Notes: generated from the letters alone by a model not told the origin. Positions 24,781 through 33,757 are shown, numbered from the stretch's first letter. The stretch: 49,976 nt of DNA from Candidatus Altarchaeota archaeon (GCA_016931955.1 JAFGDV010000029.1:1-49976); one strand, 5' to 3'. Made by a program: numbers and translations.

Positions 24781-25149
24781 CTACTGTGCTGTTCTATGGA
24801 CTATCCGCATACTTGTGGGGGCTAGAAGGATCTTCTCATGGGATATCCTACCTATGTCACCGTCTATCTCAATACAAACATCCCTCAGCCTCTTTATGAT
24901 ATCCCTAAGCAGCACCTTGTTGTGGAGCAGTTGCTTCACATTCAATACAACTATGTTATTCTTCTCAAGCTCTCTTATCGCCTCTTCAAGGCCTCCTCCT
25001 TCATTGTCTAGATCTAGCGGCTTTATGTAGGTTATATCCTCTCTCTCGATTATCTTTCCTTCGCGGATGCTCATCTCGTTCAGATAGTCTTCTATGTCTA
25101 TATCCTCCTCAACTGGCTCTTCTCGGCGGAATATTTTTCTAAAGGGCAT
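24781..25149 (-). CDS. sepF: Cell division protein SepF (archaeal)
   Basis: 122 residues from ATG 25149 (MPFRKIFRREEP), with AGGAG five bases before it; an in-frame GTG lies at 25155. An acidic linker follows, then the SepF core YIKPLDLDNEGG, IRELEKNNIVVLNVKQL and IDGDIGRISHEKILLAPTSM. In archaea SepF anchors FtsZ to the membrane. The N-terminal amphipathic stretch (PFRKIFRR) would be the membrane-targeting part. FtsZ itself is not in the window. Confidence 0.88.
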   Translation of the reverse strand: MPFRKIFRREEPVEEDIDIEDYLNEMSIREGKIIEREDITYIKPLDLDNEGGGLEEAIRELEKNNIVVLNVKQLLHNKVLLRDIIKRLRDVCIEIDGDIGRISHEKILLAPTSMRIVHRTAQ

Positions 25150-25388
25150 TTTCACTCCTTATAAATTATATTTTATTGCTAATAAGCTTATGATGTTTAT
25201 GGTAATTATTAAATTCTCGTATATAAATTCAACTCAACTATGAACTATCTATGTTAAGCCAATGAAAAGTTGAACAAAGTTTAAAATTTTGTTTTTGACG
25301 TCTCCGTCAGCCTATTCCCAAGTCCTGACTTTATCTTTTAACCTCTCAGACTTTATTTATTAATCCCCCATGGGTGGCTGAGGATAGA
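25150..25388. promoter_or_regulatory. AT-rich divergent intergenic region between SepF and Orc1/Cdc6
   Basis: This gap is strongly AT-rich at 25160-25235. On the minus strand it carries a SepF TATA candidate, TTTATATACG (near 25220). On the plus side an imperfect direct repeat, CTGACTTTAT then CAGACTTTAT, is spaced about 22 bases (25325 and 25347); the second copy runs into a TATA-like TTTATTTATTAA (25352-25363). TGACG-TCTC-CGTCA (25296-25309) is a short inverted repeat. Position beside Orc1/Cdc6 and the AT-richness make an origin possible, but no GC-rich origin recognition box is visible. Confidence 0.4.
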
Positions 25389-26657
25389 ATGATTGACGAA
25401 TTACTCAAAAACGAGTTAGGCGATAGAAAGATATTCAAAGACAAAACAATACTTTCACCCCACTACGTTCCATCGGAGCTGCCCCACAGAGACAAAGAGA
25501 TAAAAGGCGTTACTCAGATCATAGGCCCCGCACTGAGAAACGAAAAAACAAGCAACCTGTTCATATACGGCGGACCGGGGACAGGCAAGACCTGCGTCGT
25601 AAAATACGTCATCCGCAAGATCCAAGAGTTCCTGAACAAGCCAGAGATGGTCGACGAAGGTATCCTCGTGAAGGTCGCCTACATGAACTGCAAGATAAGG
25701 AACAGCAAGTACCAGGTCCTGCTGAAGACACTCGAAGACGATGCCTTGAATGATGAAAAGCTCATGGATGCCCCCCTCAAGGGACGCTCTGAACCAAGCC
25801 TGAAGGGCATGGACCCAGCAGACCTCTACGACAGACTATTCAGGGTGGTCGAGAAAAACAATATGAACCTTATCATAGCCCTCGACGAGATAGACATGGT
25901 AAAAAAAGGATTAAACGACCTCATGTACATACTCACCAGAATAAACGACGAACTGGGTGCAGGACACGTTTCCGTGGTAGGGATATCAAACGACAGAAGG
26001 GTTAAGAACAGACTCGACCCAAGAAGCAAAAGCACCCTCTGCGAGGAGGAGATGATATTCCCCCACTACAACGCGGTTCAGTTGAGGACAATCCTGAACC
26101 AGAGGGTAGAGGAAGGCTTCCAGCCAACTGCAATAGACGATTCAATGATAAGGAAGATCGCGGCTTTCGCCGCCCAAGATGGTGACGCAAGATACGCCCT
26201 AAAGCTACTTAAAAAAGCAGGCGAGATAGCACAGAACGAAAACAAGAACGCTGTCGACATGGAAGACGTGGAATACGCGAGAAACCTTGTCGAAAAAGAC
26301 ATCATGACAGAGTCGATAACGCTGCTGCCAGAACACCAGCAGATAGTTATATACTCCATAGCATCACTGGCAGTCGACGGCGGGATGTATAAGAGGCTCT
26401 CTGGCAGAGGCACCGGAGACCTGCTCACAGGAGAAGTCTACGAGGCATACGAAGCAAACTGTAAGGCACTGAATCGGAACCCTCGAACTATGAGACAGTT
26501 CTCAGAATACCTCAACGAACTGGAGATGTCGGGACTCATAGCGATGAGGCTTTCAGGGAAAGGCATAAGAGGCACAACCAGGCTTATCAGATTAGGTTAC
26601 CCACCCAACGAAATCAAGAGGATAGTGAGCAAAAGCCTCGGTCTGGGGTCAGATTAA
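25389..26657 (+). CDS. cdc6: Orc1/Cdc6 replication initiator
   Basis: 422 residues from the ATG at 25389, which has a GAGGAT five bases away; a GTG at 25374 would add five residues. It shows ILSPHYVPSELPHRDKEI, Walker A GGPGTGKT, Walker B LIIALDEIDMV, sensor-type GISNDRRVKNRLDPR and a C-terminal winged helix (about 330-415, with GRGTGDLLTGEVYEAYE). Archaeal Orc1/Cdc6 binds origins and loads MCM. Its gene often lies next to an origin. Its 3' end overlaps the convergent glycosyltransferase by nine bases. Confidence 0.95.
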   Translation: MIDELLKNELGDRKIFKDKTILSPHYVPSELPHRDKEIKGVTQIIGPALRNEKTSNLFIYGGPGTGKTCVVKYVIRKIQEFLNKPEMVDEGILVKVAYMNCKIRNSKYQVLLKTLEDDALNDEKLMDAPLKGRSEPSLKGMDPADLYDRLFRVVEKNNMNLIIALDEIDMVKKGLNDLMYILTRINDELGAGHVSVVGISNDRRVKNRLDPRSKSTLCEEEMIFPHYNAVQLRTILNQRVEEGFQPTAIDDSMIRKIAAFAAQDGDARYALKLLKKAGEIAQNENKNAVDMEDVEYARNLVEKDIMTESITLLPEHQQIVIYSIASLAVDGGMYKRLSGRGTGDLLTGEVYEAYEANCKALNRNPRTMRQFSEYLNELEMSGLIAMRLSGKGIRGTTRLIRLGYPPNEIKRIVSKSLGLGSD

Positions 26658-27734
26658 ATCTTCATAGATACCAAGCAGCCGCTCTACGGTTTTGTCAAGG
26701 GAGTGCTCTTTGATATACTTCAAGCAATTCTTCGAGAACTCATCCCTCCTTCCATATGCTTTACCTATCTTCTCCATAAGATCCACGAGATCTCCCTGCT
26801 GGTACAGGAAGCCCACTCTGCCGTCCTTTATCGTGTCCTTCAAGGCGAGGGCATTTGCGCCTATTATAGGGACACCACAGGCCATCGCCTCCAATGCCAC
26901 AAGGCCCTGTGTTTCCGCAAGCGACGGAAAAATGAACAAGTCAAGTGAGGAATAGAACTTCAGGATCTCCTCCCTGGAGAGGAAGCCAATGAATTTAACA
27001 TTCCTCTTACCTTCAGCCAATTTCTTATAATAGCGAGTCGCAGGCCCCTTTCCTGCGATTATTATCTGGCCTTCAAACTTGTCTGCTATCCCGATGAGGT
27101 CCTCAAGATGCTTTTCATATCCAAAGCGGCCGCAGAAGCCGATAACCTTGCCATCCCTTACCCCATGCTTTTTCTTAAAGGATACAGGGTTCTTGTATTT
27201 GAAGAAATCCAGGTCCACACCATTGGAAAGAACCATAACCTCTCTCACACCCTTATCCATGAGCCTCTGCTTTATGGACTCAGATGGCGCAGTAACTAGG
27301 TCGCATGAATTCAGGAGCCGCCTCTCCCAGAAATTATACAACTTCATCAAAGTCTTCTTGAGTGCCTGCTTCTTTGTTATATAATCTATGTAGTCGTCTG
27401 CCGGCGTATGATATGTCAGAACTCTAGGTATCTTATACCTCTTTGATACATAAACCCCGGCCATCGCCATCGTAAAAAGGCCATGGATGTGTACTATGTC
27501 TAAGTCCTTGGCTTTCCTAGATATCCGCGTCGGAAAAGCTATGTTATAGCCTTCATAGAATTTGAACTCCACTGACCTGAAGGGGTACTCGTTCTCCCCT
27601 GGAGTGTGACTGCTCCCGGGGTAATATATCCTGACTTCATGATGTTCTTGAAGCCTTTTAGCCCACGCATCTATCGTGTAAGTGACTCCGTTAACCTGCG
27701 GAAAATACGTGTCAGTGAAGATGCCGATTTTCAT
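26649..27734 (-). CDS. Glycosyltransferase family 4
   Basis: 361 residues with GT-B fold. The N-terminal IGIFTDTYFPQVNGVTYTI is the usual start of GT4 enzymes of the diglucosyl-diacylglycerol/mannosyltransferase type. The sugar-nucleotide site includes VIGFCGRFGYEKHLEDLIG and the E-x7-E segment in FPSLAETQGLVALEAMACG. Probably cytosolic or membrane-associated, making a glycolipid or glycan. Substrate not assignable. A second GT4 lies at 42479. Confidence 0.9.
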   Translation of the reverse strand: MKIGIFTDTYFPQVNGVTYTIDAWAKRLQEHHEVRIYYPGSSHTPGENEYPFRSVEFKFYEGYNIAFPTRISRKAKDLDIVHIHGLFTMAMAGVYVSKRYKIPRVLTYHTPADDYIDYITKKQALKKTLMKLYNFWERRLLNSCDLVTAPSESIKQRLMDKGVREVMVLSNGVDLDFFKYKNPVSFKKKHGVRDGKVIGFCGRFGYEKHLEDLIGIADKFEGQIIIAGKGPATRYYKKLAEGKRNVKFIGFLSREEILKFYSSLDLFIFPSLAETQGLVALEAMACGVPIIGANALALKDTIKDGRVGFLYQQGDLVDLMEKIGKAYGRRDEFSKNCLKYIKEHSLDKTVERLLGIYEDLI

Positions 27735-27740
27735 GTTGTA

Positions 27741-28445
27741 TTATAGTATCCTCTTCCGCTTAATTAAATAGCCGACGCATATTCCAACCACCAGAACCAA
27801 GACAATCACCAGCATAAGCTCGGCATACGGCACCTCTACTACCCCCGGGATCTGCGCCAAAGTCGTTGTTACATTACCCATCACATCAGAGGTCGCATTC
27901 CATGCTGAATCAGGGACATTCTCCAACACAGCCCCACCAGCCTCCTTCATCATATAAAGCTCCTCATCTGCGCGCGGTGGCATGTGGGCAAGCGTCGTCG
28001 ACACCTTATCCGCTGCCTGCATTATTCCACCTGTTCCGAGAAAACCAACATTCTCTCTGGCTTCTTCAGCGATGAAACCCAGGCTCACAATCGACTGCAG
28101 CCTGGCTAGGAAACTGTAGACCGCCGCGAACAACGCCAGAACAGACACCGTCAAGACAATCCAAACCCTCTTTTCATGAGGATTCAGTATCTTCTCCCCC
28201 TTGGATGTTAGCCTATAATATTTCCACTTCATGCCCTTATCCAGCTGCTGTATCAAACCAGCTGAAACCAGCTTATCCAAGTGCTCCTTTATGGTCGAAG
28301 GAGCCATGTCTAATTCAGTGGCTAGATCGGTCAAAGTCAACTGAAAGCGTTCATCCAACTTCTTCAATATGCTGACCCTTGAGTCAATAGCCAAGGCCTT
28401 AAAGGTTTCCCTGTCAAGCGTGATCTTATCCTCCACTCCTCTCAC
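27741..28445 (-). CDS. Membrane-anchored ArsR-type HTH regulator
   Basis: 234 residues. The N-terminal ~90 residues form a winged helix: SRVSILKKLDERFQLTLTDL, ELDMAPSTIKEHLDKLVSAG and the wing KWKYYRLTSKGEKIL. TM1 (VWIVLTVSVLALFAAVYSF, about 94-116) and TM2 (LMLVIVLVLVVGICVGYL, about 208-228) bracket an external loop of ~90 residues. A DNA-binding domain held at the membrane suggests direct surface-to-promoter signalling. The start is a GTG (28445, or 28436), lying inside the 3' end of the VIT/VWA gene by 20 bases, so the two are coupled. Confidence 0.8.
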   Translation of the reverse strand: MRGVEDKITLDRETFKALAIDSRVSILKKLDERFQLTLTDLATELDMAPSTIKEHLDKLVSAGLIQQLDKGMKWKYYRLTSKGEKILNPHEKRVWIVLTVSVLALFAAVYSFLARLQSIVSLGFIAEEARENVGFLGTGGIMQAADKVSTTLAHMPPRADEELYMMKEAGGAVLENVPDSAWNATSDVMGNVTTTLAQIPGVVEVPYAELMLVIVLVLVVGICVGYLIKRKRIL

Positions 28446-30723
28446 CCATCCTGCTCCACAGCAGGACTCCCGCAGATATTATTACTACGGAAGCCACGAT
28501 TATTACTGTCTGAGAGAGGATGCTAGGTTTCTCCCCTCCAGACAGGGTCGAGGTCGAGGTGCTAGCCGTCGTAGGTATGACAATAGTCGACGTTGTAGAC
28601 CCCTCTTCTCCTATGTCAAAGCATTTCCCCCCTATACAGAGCTTCACTTCCTTACCTAAAGACAGGTATCTTCCAACTTGAGGATAGTCTCTGACCATCT
28701 GAAAGTAGCTCTCACTTCCATATGCTACATTTTCCGTATCCATCTCAGGCGAGTATTCGTTGTCTACCCAAACACCATCCTTTAGGTAGAACACCTTAGC
28801 GCCTACAGACTTCACACTCTCAGAACCGCTCTCATAGACTTCAGAACCCTTCAAGTCCTGCATCTGCTCTGCTGAATGCACCGCATCAGCCCCAGTTGTT
28901 GCCTTAAATGATACACCTCCGAGAATGTCGTAAAGCAGGTTTCTTGTCTCCTCCATCCTCACCGGTTGCCCGTACTCAGTATCCACTTCCACTAGGAACG
29001 AAGTATATGGAGTCATTATCCCATACCTCAGGCTCAACCTTATTATCTCGTCCACAAGTTCCTTTTCCTCTCCATGCAATCTGATCTCATCCAGGAGGAA
29101 ACCAATCTTCCTCGTAGCCCACAGCCTGGGGATGAAGTCGTTCCCAGAATCCTGCCCAGGGAAGGTCCCCTCATAGGTGAATTTTTTTTCTTTCACACCC
29201 ACCCTCCCGCTTAGAGTGATCAATGCATCACCGCTCCCAGAATATCTCCCAAAGAGGACCAGCTGCGAGCCCCTGAACAAATCCGAGAGTTCTTTCGGAT
29301 AAATGTCCTCCACGTCAACGTTCCTGAACTCTATCTTCAGATCTGAGAGAACTGGGCTCTGTATCTTTGTATAAAAAGAGGATACTTTCACCTCTATGTC
29401 CTCCTCCGGCTTCACGTACTCCGATAAGCCCTTGTTCTGCCCTGAGACCTGATCCAGTAAATGCGTATTCACGTCATAGCCTACACCAAAGACGAACAAA
29501 CGAGTATCCTTCTTGTTGGCGTCGCCGACGTTATCCAATATCTTGCTCACCTCTGTGACTCCGACTGTTGGCCGCCCATCCGTCAAAAACACTATAATGT
29601 TTGGTTCCCCGTCCTCGTCCATCATATCCAATGCAGTTAACAAGGCCTCGTTGATGTTCGTTCCACCCATGCTCCCCATCCCATCCACAAAGTCCAACGC
29701 ATCCCCTACATGCCCCGAGTCCGCTGAAACCATCTCATCGGAGAACGTGCCTATGTTAGACTCAAAGGTTATTATATTAAAACTGTCTCCCGTGTTCAGG
29801 TTGTTTACGCAGAACCTGAGGGCGTTCTTGGCCTGCTCGATCTTTTCGCCAGCCATGCTCCCTGAGGTGTCTATGACGAAGACAATATCCTTCGCAATCA
29901 CCTCCTGTTGATCGTAGGTTGGAGCAACCATGAGCATGAAGAATCCGTCTTCTCCAGACTCTTTGTAAGTCAAAAGATTCACGCCGAAGTCTTCATCAGA
30001 GATGGTATAGTATAACTCAAAGTCTTTTTCAGGTAAGACATCCGATACTTCATAGCTCACCTCCGCGTTGTGTTCATCTATCCTTTTAACTGAGATCTCG
30101 TGTGTTGGAGAATATATTGCCTTAATGGGCTGCCTGGATTCCAGCTTCACCGTGATCAGGACGCTCTCCAAGGGCTTGGATGAGAATCTCTCCGTCTCCA
30201 GAGGATAGATGTATCTGCAGACACCGGAATCACATGTTATAATCTCTTCATAGGATAGCTTGACTCTTTTCTCTCCTGGAACGTTGCCTTTCTTCGCCGG
30301 TATCGGATAGACTCTCGCCTTGAACATGTTCCTGTCCACGTACTCCAGCAATGCGGGATCCTTCAGCCGCCTCACAATACTCTCATATATCTCCCTGGCT
30401 TCATCCTTCTCCAACAGTTCTCCCACAAGCTCTTCATCGTCTACATACATGGAAAACTTGGATATGCTGGCTCCCTCAGGTAAGGGAAAGATATAGGTGC
30501 CTTCCAGATCCCTGTGGAATTCGTTCAGGAACATCTGGTCTACCTCTGTCTTAGTGTATTGGTTGTCTACCTCGACATTAACGTGGTGGTATTTTATCGC
30601 TAAAGGAGGTACGTGCGGCACCTCCGGAATCGGCTCCGGGATAATTATGCCGTCAGAGGACACCAGTTCCATGGTAAAGGTCATGCATAGTATCAATACT
30701 AAAGCTACTCCATAGGACTTCAT
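28426..30723 (-). CDS. VIT/von Willebrand A domain surface protein
   Basis: 765 residues. Signal peptide 1-23; VIT domain about 35-165 (ALLEYVDRNMFKARVYPIP); VWA domain about 278-450 with a full MIDAS site (DTSGSM at 285, then the threonine in GTNINEALL and the aspartate in FLTDGRP). A Ser/Thr-rich stalk (about 700-730) leads to a C-terminal membrane helix (SQTVIIVASVVIISAGVLLW). This is the inter-alpha-trypsin-inhibitor architecture, metal-dependent adhesion at the cell surface. A strong GGAGGT precedes the ATG. Its C-terminal coding end overlaps the regulator gene. Confidence 0.88.
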   Translation of the reverse strand: MKSYGVALVLILCMTFTMELVSSDGIIIPEPIPEVPHVPPLAIKYHHVNVEVDNQYTKTEVDQMFLNEFHRDLEGTYIFPLPEGASISKFSMYVDDEELVGELLEKDEAREIYESIVRRLKDPALLEYVDRNMFKARVYPIPAKKGNVPGEKRVKLSYEEIITCDSGVCRYIYPLETERFSSKPLESVLITVKLESRQPIKAIYSPTHEISVKRIDEHNAEVSYEVSDVLPEKDFELYYTISDEDFGVNLLTYKESGEDGFFMLMVAPTYDQQEVIAKDIVFVIDTSGSMAGEKIEQAKNALRFCVNNLNTGDSFNIITFESNIGTFSDEMVSADSGHVGDALDFVDGMGSMGGTNINEALLTALDMMDEDGEPNIIVFLTDGRPTVGVTEVSKILDNVGDANKKDTRLFVFGVGYDVNTHLLDQVSGQNKGLSEYVKPEEDIEVKVSSFYTKIQSPVLSDLKIEFRNVDVEDIYPKELSDLFRGSQLVLFGRYSGSGDALITLSGRVGVKEKKFTYEGTFPGQDSGNDFIPRLWATRKIGFLLDEIRLHGEEKELVDEIIRLSLRYGIMTPYTSFLVEVDTEYGQPVRMEETRNLLYDILGGVSFKATTGADAVHSAEQMQDLKGSEVYESGSESVKSVGAKVFYLKDGVWVDNEYSPEMDTENVAYGSESYFQMVRDYPQVGRYLSLGKEVKLCIGGKCFDIGEEGSTTSTIVIPTTASTSTSTLSGGEKPSILSQTVIIVASVVIISAGVLLWSRMGERSGG

Positions 30724-30767
30724 CTAAACCACCTCCAAAAAAAATAGAGGATAGAGGAAAAACCCCT

Positions 30768-32192
30768 CTACCACCTCTTGTATCTTATCGTATAGGTCAG
30801 TTTGGTTTCGCCGTCCTTTTTCACGGGCACACGCCACCTTATCAGGTTGTTGGATTCCTTGCTGTGTTTATGGCTTTCCTCTATGATTTCCCAGTCTCCG
30901 CCAGTTCTCTCCAGGACGGTAACAACGATGTCTTCCTCCTTATGGTTCCTCAACGTGATCTCCCAGACGTACTCGTACCAGCCTGAGAGGATGTTCATGT
31001 CCATCTGCTTTCTCTCACCGACTATGTCGAACGCCTGCCCCATTAGAAGCCTGATGGTTTCATCCTTCGGCGTATGGTCTATGGAGTCCTCTCCGATGAA
31101 CTGCAACTTATCCTCTGAGTCTTTCTTAAACACTCTCACTGTTCCCTTCGGTAACGGGATCCCGAGATTGTTTTCTTCGCTGTTGTCGAAGTTCAACATC
31201 ACGTCGATCTTCTTTTCTCCGCCGCTGGACCAGCTGCTCCCATACCACCACCACGACCGTATGTCATCGTAGACGTATTCTTTTTCCACTGCAATGTCAT
31301 TCGAGCTCAGCAATGAGATCTGCTTCTGTTCATTGTTCTTAAGCGTAGTCTTCCTCTGCAGGTCATACATGTGGTACTCAAACAACGATTCCTCCGTGAA
31401 CTGCGCAGCCTCCGGTACCGCAGACTTTGAATACATAATCTCCCTGTCAAATGCTCCCCCAGCCAGCACACGATTCACGTCGCCTGCCACCAGTTTAAGT
31501 GCAGTGTCCTTGAAGGTTGTGCCTGCGTTGTTGGTTATCGTAACCCAACCATTCAAATCCAACTTTGTATCATCAGCATTCGATACAACCACGTAGTCCG
31601 CCTTCCAGGTCATCCCAGAGGTCATATAGGACAGCTCCAGTGTGTGATTCTTTGACTCCTGGCTTTCTATCAGCCACTGCAGCGTCGGCTTCGTGATCAA
31701 TCCCTCAGGCAGCTCAGGCAGAACCAGATCATTCACTGAAACGATCTTTATCTCTCCAGTCTCATCCTTCAGTATCAGTTGGTTTCCGCTGAAGCTCAAC
31801 AGTGTTCCCTTGATCATCTCCTTACTGTCTCCTATTATCTGGTAGGCTGTTATCTCCTTATCTACGTATTTCTGCAGTATCTTGTCCCTATTAACCAAGT
31901 CATATTGGAAGTTCTGCTCCAATACCTCGATGTTCCCGTTAATCGATTTCAGTCGTACACTGGTTGTATCTATACGCGAAGCCACCCCCTCATAGAGCAC
32001 GTCATTTATTCCAGCCGACAGATAATTGGTCCGATATTCTTTCACAACGCCTAAGTCTGAGTTGTAGATTGTCACCTCCAGTTCCTCGGGCTCTGACTGA
32101 ATCCTTATCGGAGCATTCAGCAACGTCAAAGCAAGCCCAGTTGAAATCAATAAAACAAAAACCAATCCAATCGTCGTCTTATTCGTTTTCAT
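30768..32192 (-). CDS. Exported DUF4139 protein
   Basis: 474 residues from ATG 32192, which has GGAGG seven bases upstream; the longer open frame before it covers promoter DNA and is rejected. A signal peptide or N-terminal anchor (TTIGLVFVLLISTGLALTLL) is followed by EVTIYNSDLGVVKEYRTNYL and the DUF4139 region (YMTSGMTWKADYVVVSNADD, GWVTITNNAGTTFKDTALKL). The C-terminal WRVPVKKDGETKLTYTIRYK is typical. DUF4139 function is not established. TATA box TTTATATAG lies about 48-56 bases upstream, next to dyad repeat copy 1. Confidence 0.85.
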   Translation of the reverse strand: MKTNKTTIGLVFVLLISTGLALTLLNAPIRIQSEPEELEVTIYNSDLGVVKEYRTNYLSAGINDVLYEGVASRIDTTSVRLKSINGNIEVLEQNFQYDLVNRDKILQKYVDKEITAYQIIGDSKEMIKGTLLSFSGNQLILKDETGEIKIVSVNDLVLPELPEGLITKPTLQWLIESQESKNHTLELSYMTSGMTWKADYVVVSNADDTKLDLNGWVTITNNAGTTFKDTALKLVAGDVNRVLAGGAFDREIMYSKSAVPEAAQFTEESLFEYHMYDLQRKTTLKNNEQKQISLLSSNDIAVEKEYVYDDIRSWWWYGSSWSSGGEKKIDVMLNFDNSEENNLGIPLPKGTVRVFKKDSEDKLQFIGEDSIDHTPKDETIRLLMGQAFDIVGERKQMDMNILSGWYEYVWEITLRNHKEEDIVVTVLERTGGDWEIIEESHKHSKESNNLIRWRVPVKKDGETKLTYTIRYKRW

Positions 32193-32240
32193 TTTAACCT
32201 CCAAACCACACATATTTTTATTTACTATTTTAACAGAGAC

Positions 32241-32286
32241 TATATAAACCCTTATCGATTTACTTCGGCACAGACCGAAACAATAT
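32241..32286. repeat. Dyad repeat copy 1 with adjoining TATA box
   Basis: The sequence TTATCGATTTACTTCGGC, then ACAGACCGAAACAATAT, contains the inverted pair TTCGG (32264-32268) and CCGAA (32275-32279). It is 32/36 identical to copy 2 at 33722-33757 and about 26/36 to copy 3 at 35656-35691. On the minus strand it sits directly upstream of a TATA box (TTTATATAG, 32241-32249) serving the DUF4139 gene. It could be an operator, or a boundary repeat of inserted gene cassettes. Confidence 0.75.
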
Positions 32287-32303
32287 AAAAGTCTGTGATT
32301 ACA

Positions 32304-32334
32304 AACCACAAACTTTTTAAATATGTTTGTGGTT
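32304..32334 (+). promoter_or_regulatory. Perfect palindrome enclosing the TATA box of the DUF4143 ATPase gene
   Basis: AACCACAAAC (32304-32313) and GTTTGTGGTT (32325-32334) are a perfect 10-bp inverted repeat around TTTTTAAATAT (32314-32324). The TATA-like centre lies 20-30 bases before the ATG at 32344, so transcription would be leaderless. A protein bound to the arms would block TBP directly. A half-site-like AAACCACACAT occurs at 32207-32217 near the divergent gene. Confidence 0.65.
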
Positions 32335-32343
32335 ATTAATAAC

Positions 32344-33666
32344 ATGGAAACCAAGATTTTGGAGAATATCATAAAAGACCAGAAGAGGGAGATAGAAAGA
32401 AAATTTAAAGAAGAAAAAATCCTGAAACGAGAATATGTCAACTACACAAGAAAATTCTTAGAATACCCAAATATACTCGCCATTCTGGGCGTTAGAAGAG
32501 GCGGAAAATCCATTTTCTCCCTCCTGTTGTCAAAGCAGTTTGAAAGAGGGAAAGAAAAAGCAGCCTACATAAATTTTGACGATGAACGGCTCATATGGGC
32601 TAAAACAGAAGACCTCAACAAGATACTGCAGGTCTTCTATGGACTATACGGAGACGTTAAACTGATAATCCTAGACGAGGTCCAGAACATAGAGGGATGG
32701 GAGCTCTTCGCAAACAGACTTAGAAGAACAAAAAAAGTCATAATAACAGGCAGCAATTCGAGGCTATTAAGCGGAGAATTAGCCACACATCTAACAGGAA
32801 GATACATCGACCATCTCCTATACCCGTTCTCCTTCAGAGAAACACTGGACTTCAAGCCCGACATTGGTCTAACAGAAGACAACGCAAAGATCAGAAAAAA
32901 ACTGCAAGAATACATTGAAGGCAGTGGTTTCCCAGAATACAGAAAATTCGGTTCAGAAATTATATCAAGAATATATCGCGACATAATAAGCAAAGACTGT
33001 ATAAACAGATACAAGATCAGAGATGAAGAAACCTTCAGGGAGCTTGCAAACTACCTAATATCAAATTTTTCAGGTGAATTCACATACTCAAAACTTTCAA
33101 GAGTATTTGGGATAAAGGACGTCCATACAACAAAAAACTACGTGAGCTATATTAGAGACGCATTCCTTATCGTGGTTCTCGAAAGATTTTCACCAAAGTT
33201 AAAACAACAGGTTATAGCCCCAAAAAAGGTCTACGCAGTCGACCAAGGATTATGCAACTTCATTAGCTTTAAGTTATCCAAAAACCAAGGGAAAATATTC
33301 GAAAACATTGTCTGCATAGATTTGTTAAGAGAAAAATCCGTAAACTCTCACGTGGGGGTCTACTACTGGAAAGATCATCAGGGAAGAGAAGTCGACTTCG
33401 TTGTAAAAGAAAAGTCAAAGATTAAGGAACTAATCCAAGTCTGCTATGACATCGAAGACTTGGAAACAAAAGAACGAGAAATCAATGCCTTAATCAGAGC
33501 AGGAGAAGAATTAAGATGCAACAACCTAACAGTAGTAACAGACGACTATGAGGCAGAAGAAACCACTGAAAACCAAAAAACAAAAAGAAAGATAAGATTC
33601 ATTCCCCTATGGAGGTGGCTGCTAAGAGAAAAATTATCGGATACTATCACTCCAATTCTACGATAA
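32344..33666 (+). CDS. P-loop ATPase with DUF4143 domain
   Basis: 440 residues from ATG 32344 (METKILENII); the in-frame ATG at 32323 lies inside the TATA palindrome and is rejected. Walker A is GVRRGGKS, Walker B LIILDEVQN, sensor TGSNSRLLSGEL. After HLLYPFSFRETLDF comes a winged-helix-like middle part and a C-terminal DUF4143 region with a PD-(D/E)XK-like nuclease signature (GREVDFVVKEKSKIKELIQV). Such ATPases are common, highly variable accessory genes of archaea; roles are unknown. AT-rich codon use and flanking dyad repeats suggest acquisition. Confidence 0.85.
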   Translation: METKILENIIKDQKREIERKFKEEKILKREYVNYTRKFLEYPNILAILGVRRGGKSIFSLLLSKQFERGKEKAAYINFDDERLIWAKTEDLNKILQVFYGLYGDVKLIILDEVQNIEGWELFANRLRRTKKVIITGSNSRLLSGELATHLTGRYIDHLLYPFSFRETLDFKPDIGLTEDNAKIRKKLQEYIEGSGFPEYRKFGSEIISRIYRDIISKDCINRYKIRDEETFRELANYLISNFSGEFTYSKLSRVFGIKDVHTTKNYVSYIRDAFLIVVLERFSPKLKQQVIAPKKVYAVDQGLCNFISFKLSKNQGKIFENIVCIDLLREKSVNSHVGVYYWKDHQGREVDFVVKEKSKIKELIQVCYDIEDLETKEREINALIRAGEELRCNNLTVVTDDYEAEETTENQKTKRKIRFIPLWRWLLREKLSDTITPILR

Positions 33667-33721
33667 ATAATGAGCCTTCAGGGAATGGAGAAACCCTAAG
33701 AAATAACACGAACAGGTAAGC

Positions 33722-33757
33722 CTTATCGGTTTAATTCGGCTTAGACCGAAACAATAT
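33722..33757. repeat. Dyad repeat copy 2
   Basis: TTATCGGTTTAATTCGGC then TTAGACCGAAACAATAT, with TTCGG (33735-33739) and CCGAA (33746-33750). It lies between the ATPase gene and the antitoxin gene, about 45-80 bases before the antitoxin ATG. Unlike copies 1 and 3 it has no TATA box on its minus-strand side, so it is not simply part of one kind of promoter. A TATA candidate for the antitoxin gene, TTTATTTA (about 33772-33779), follows downstream. Confidence 0.75.

Noticed and set aside
25150-25388. Origin recognition boxes beside Orc1/Cdc6
   Set aside because: No GC-rich ORB or mini-ORB-like repeats are visible; only AT-rich DNA and short repeats, so an origin is kept as a possibility and not called.
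32193-32441. N-terminal extension of the DUF4139 open frame
   Set aside because: It covers the promoter, dyad repeat and palindrome; a strong GGAGG precedes the ATG at 32192, where a signal peptide begins.
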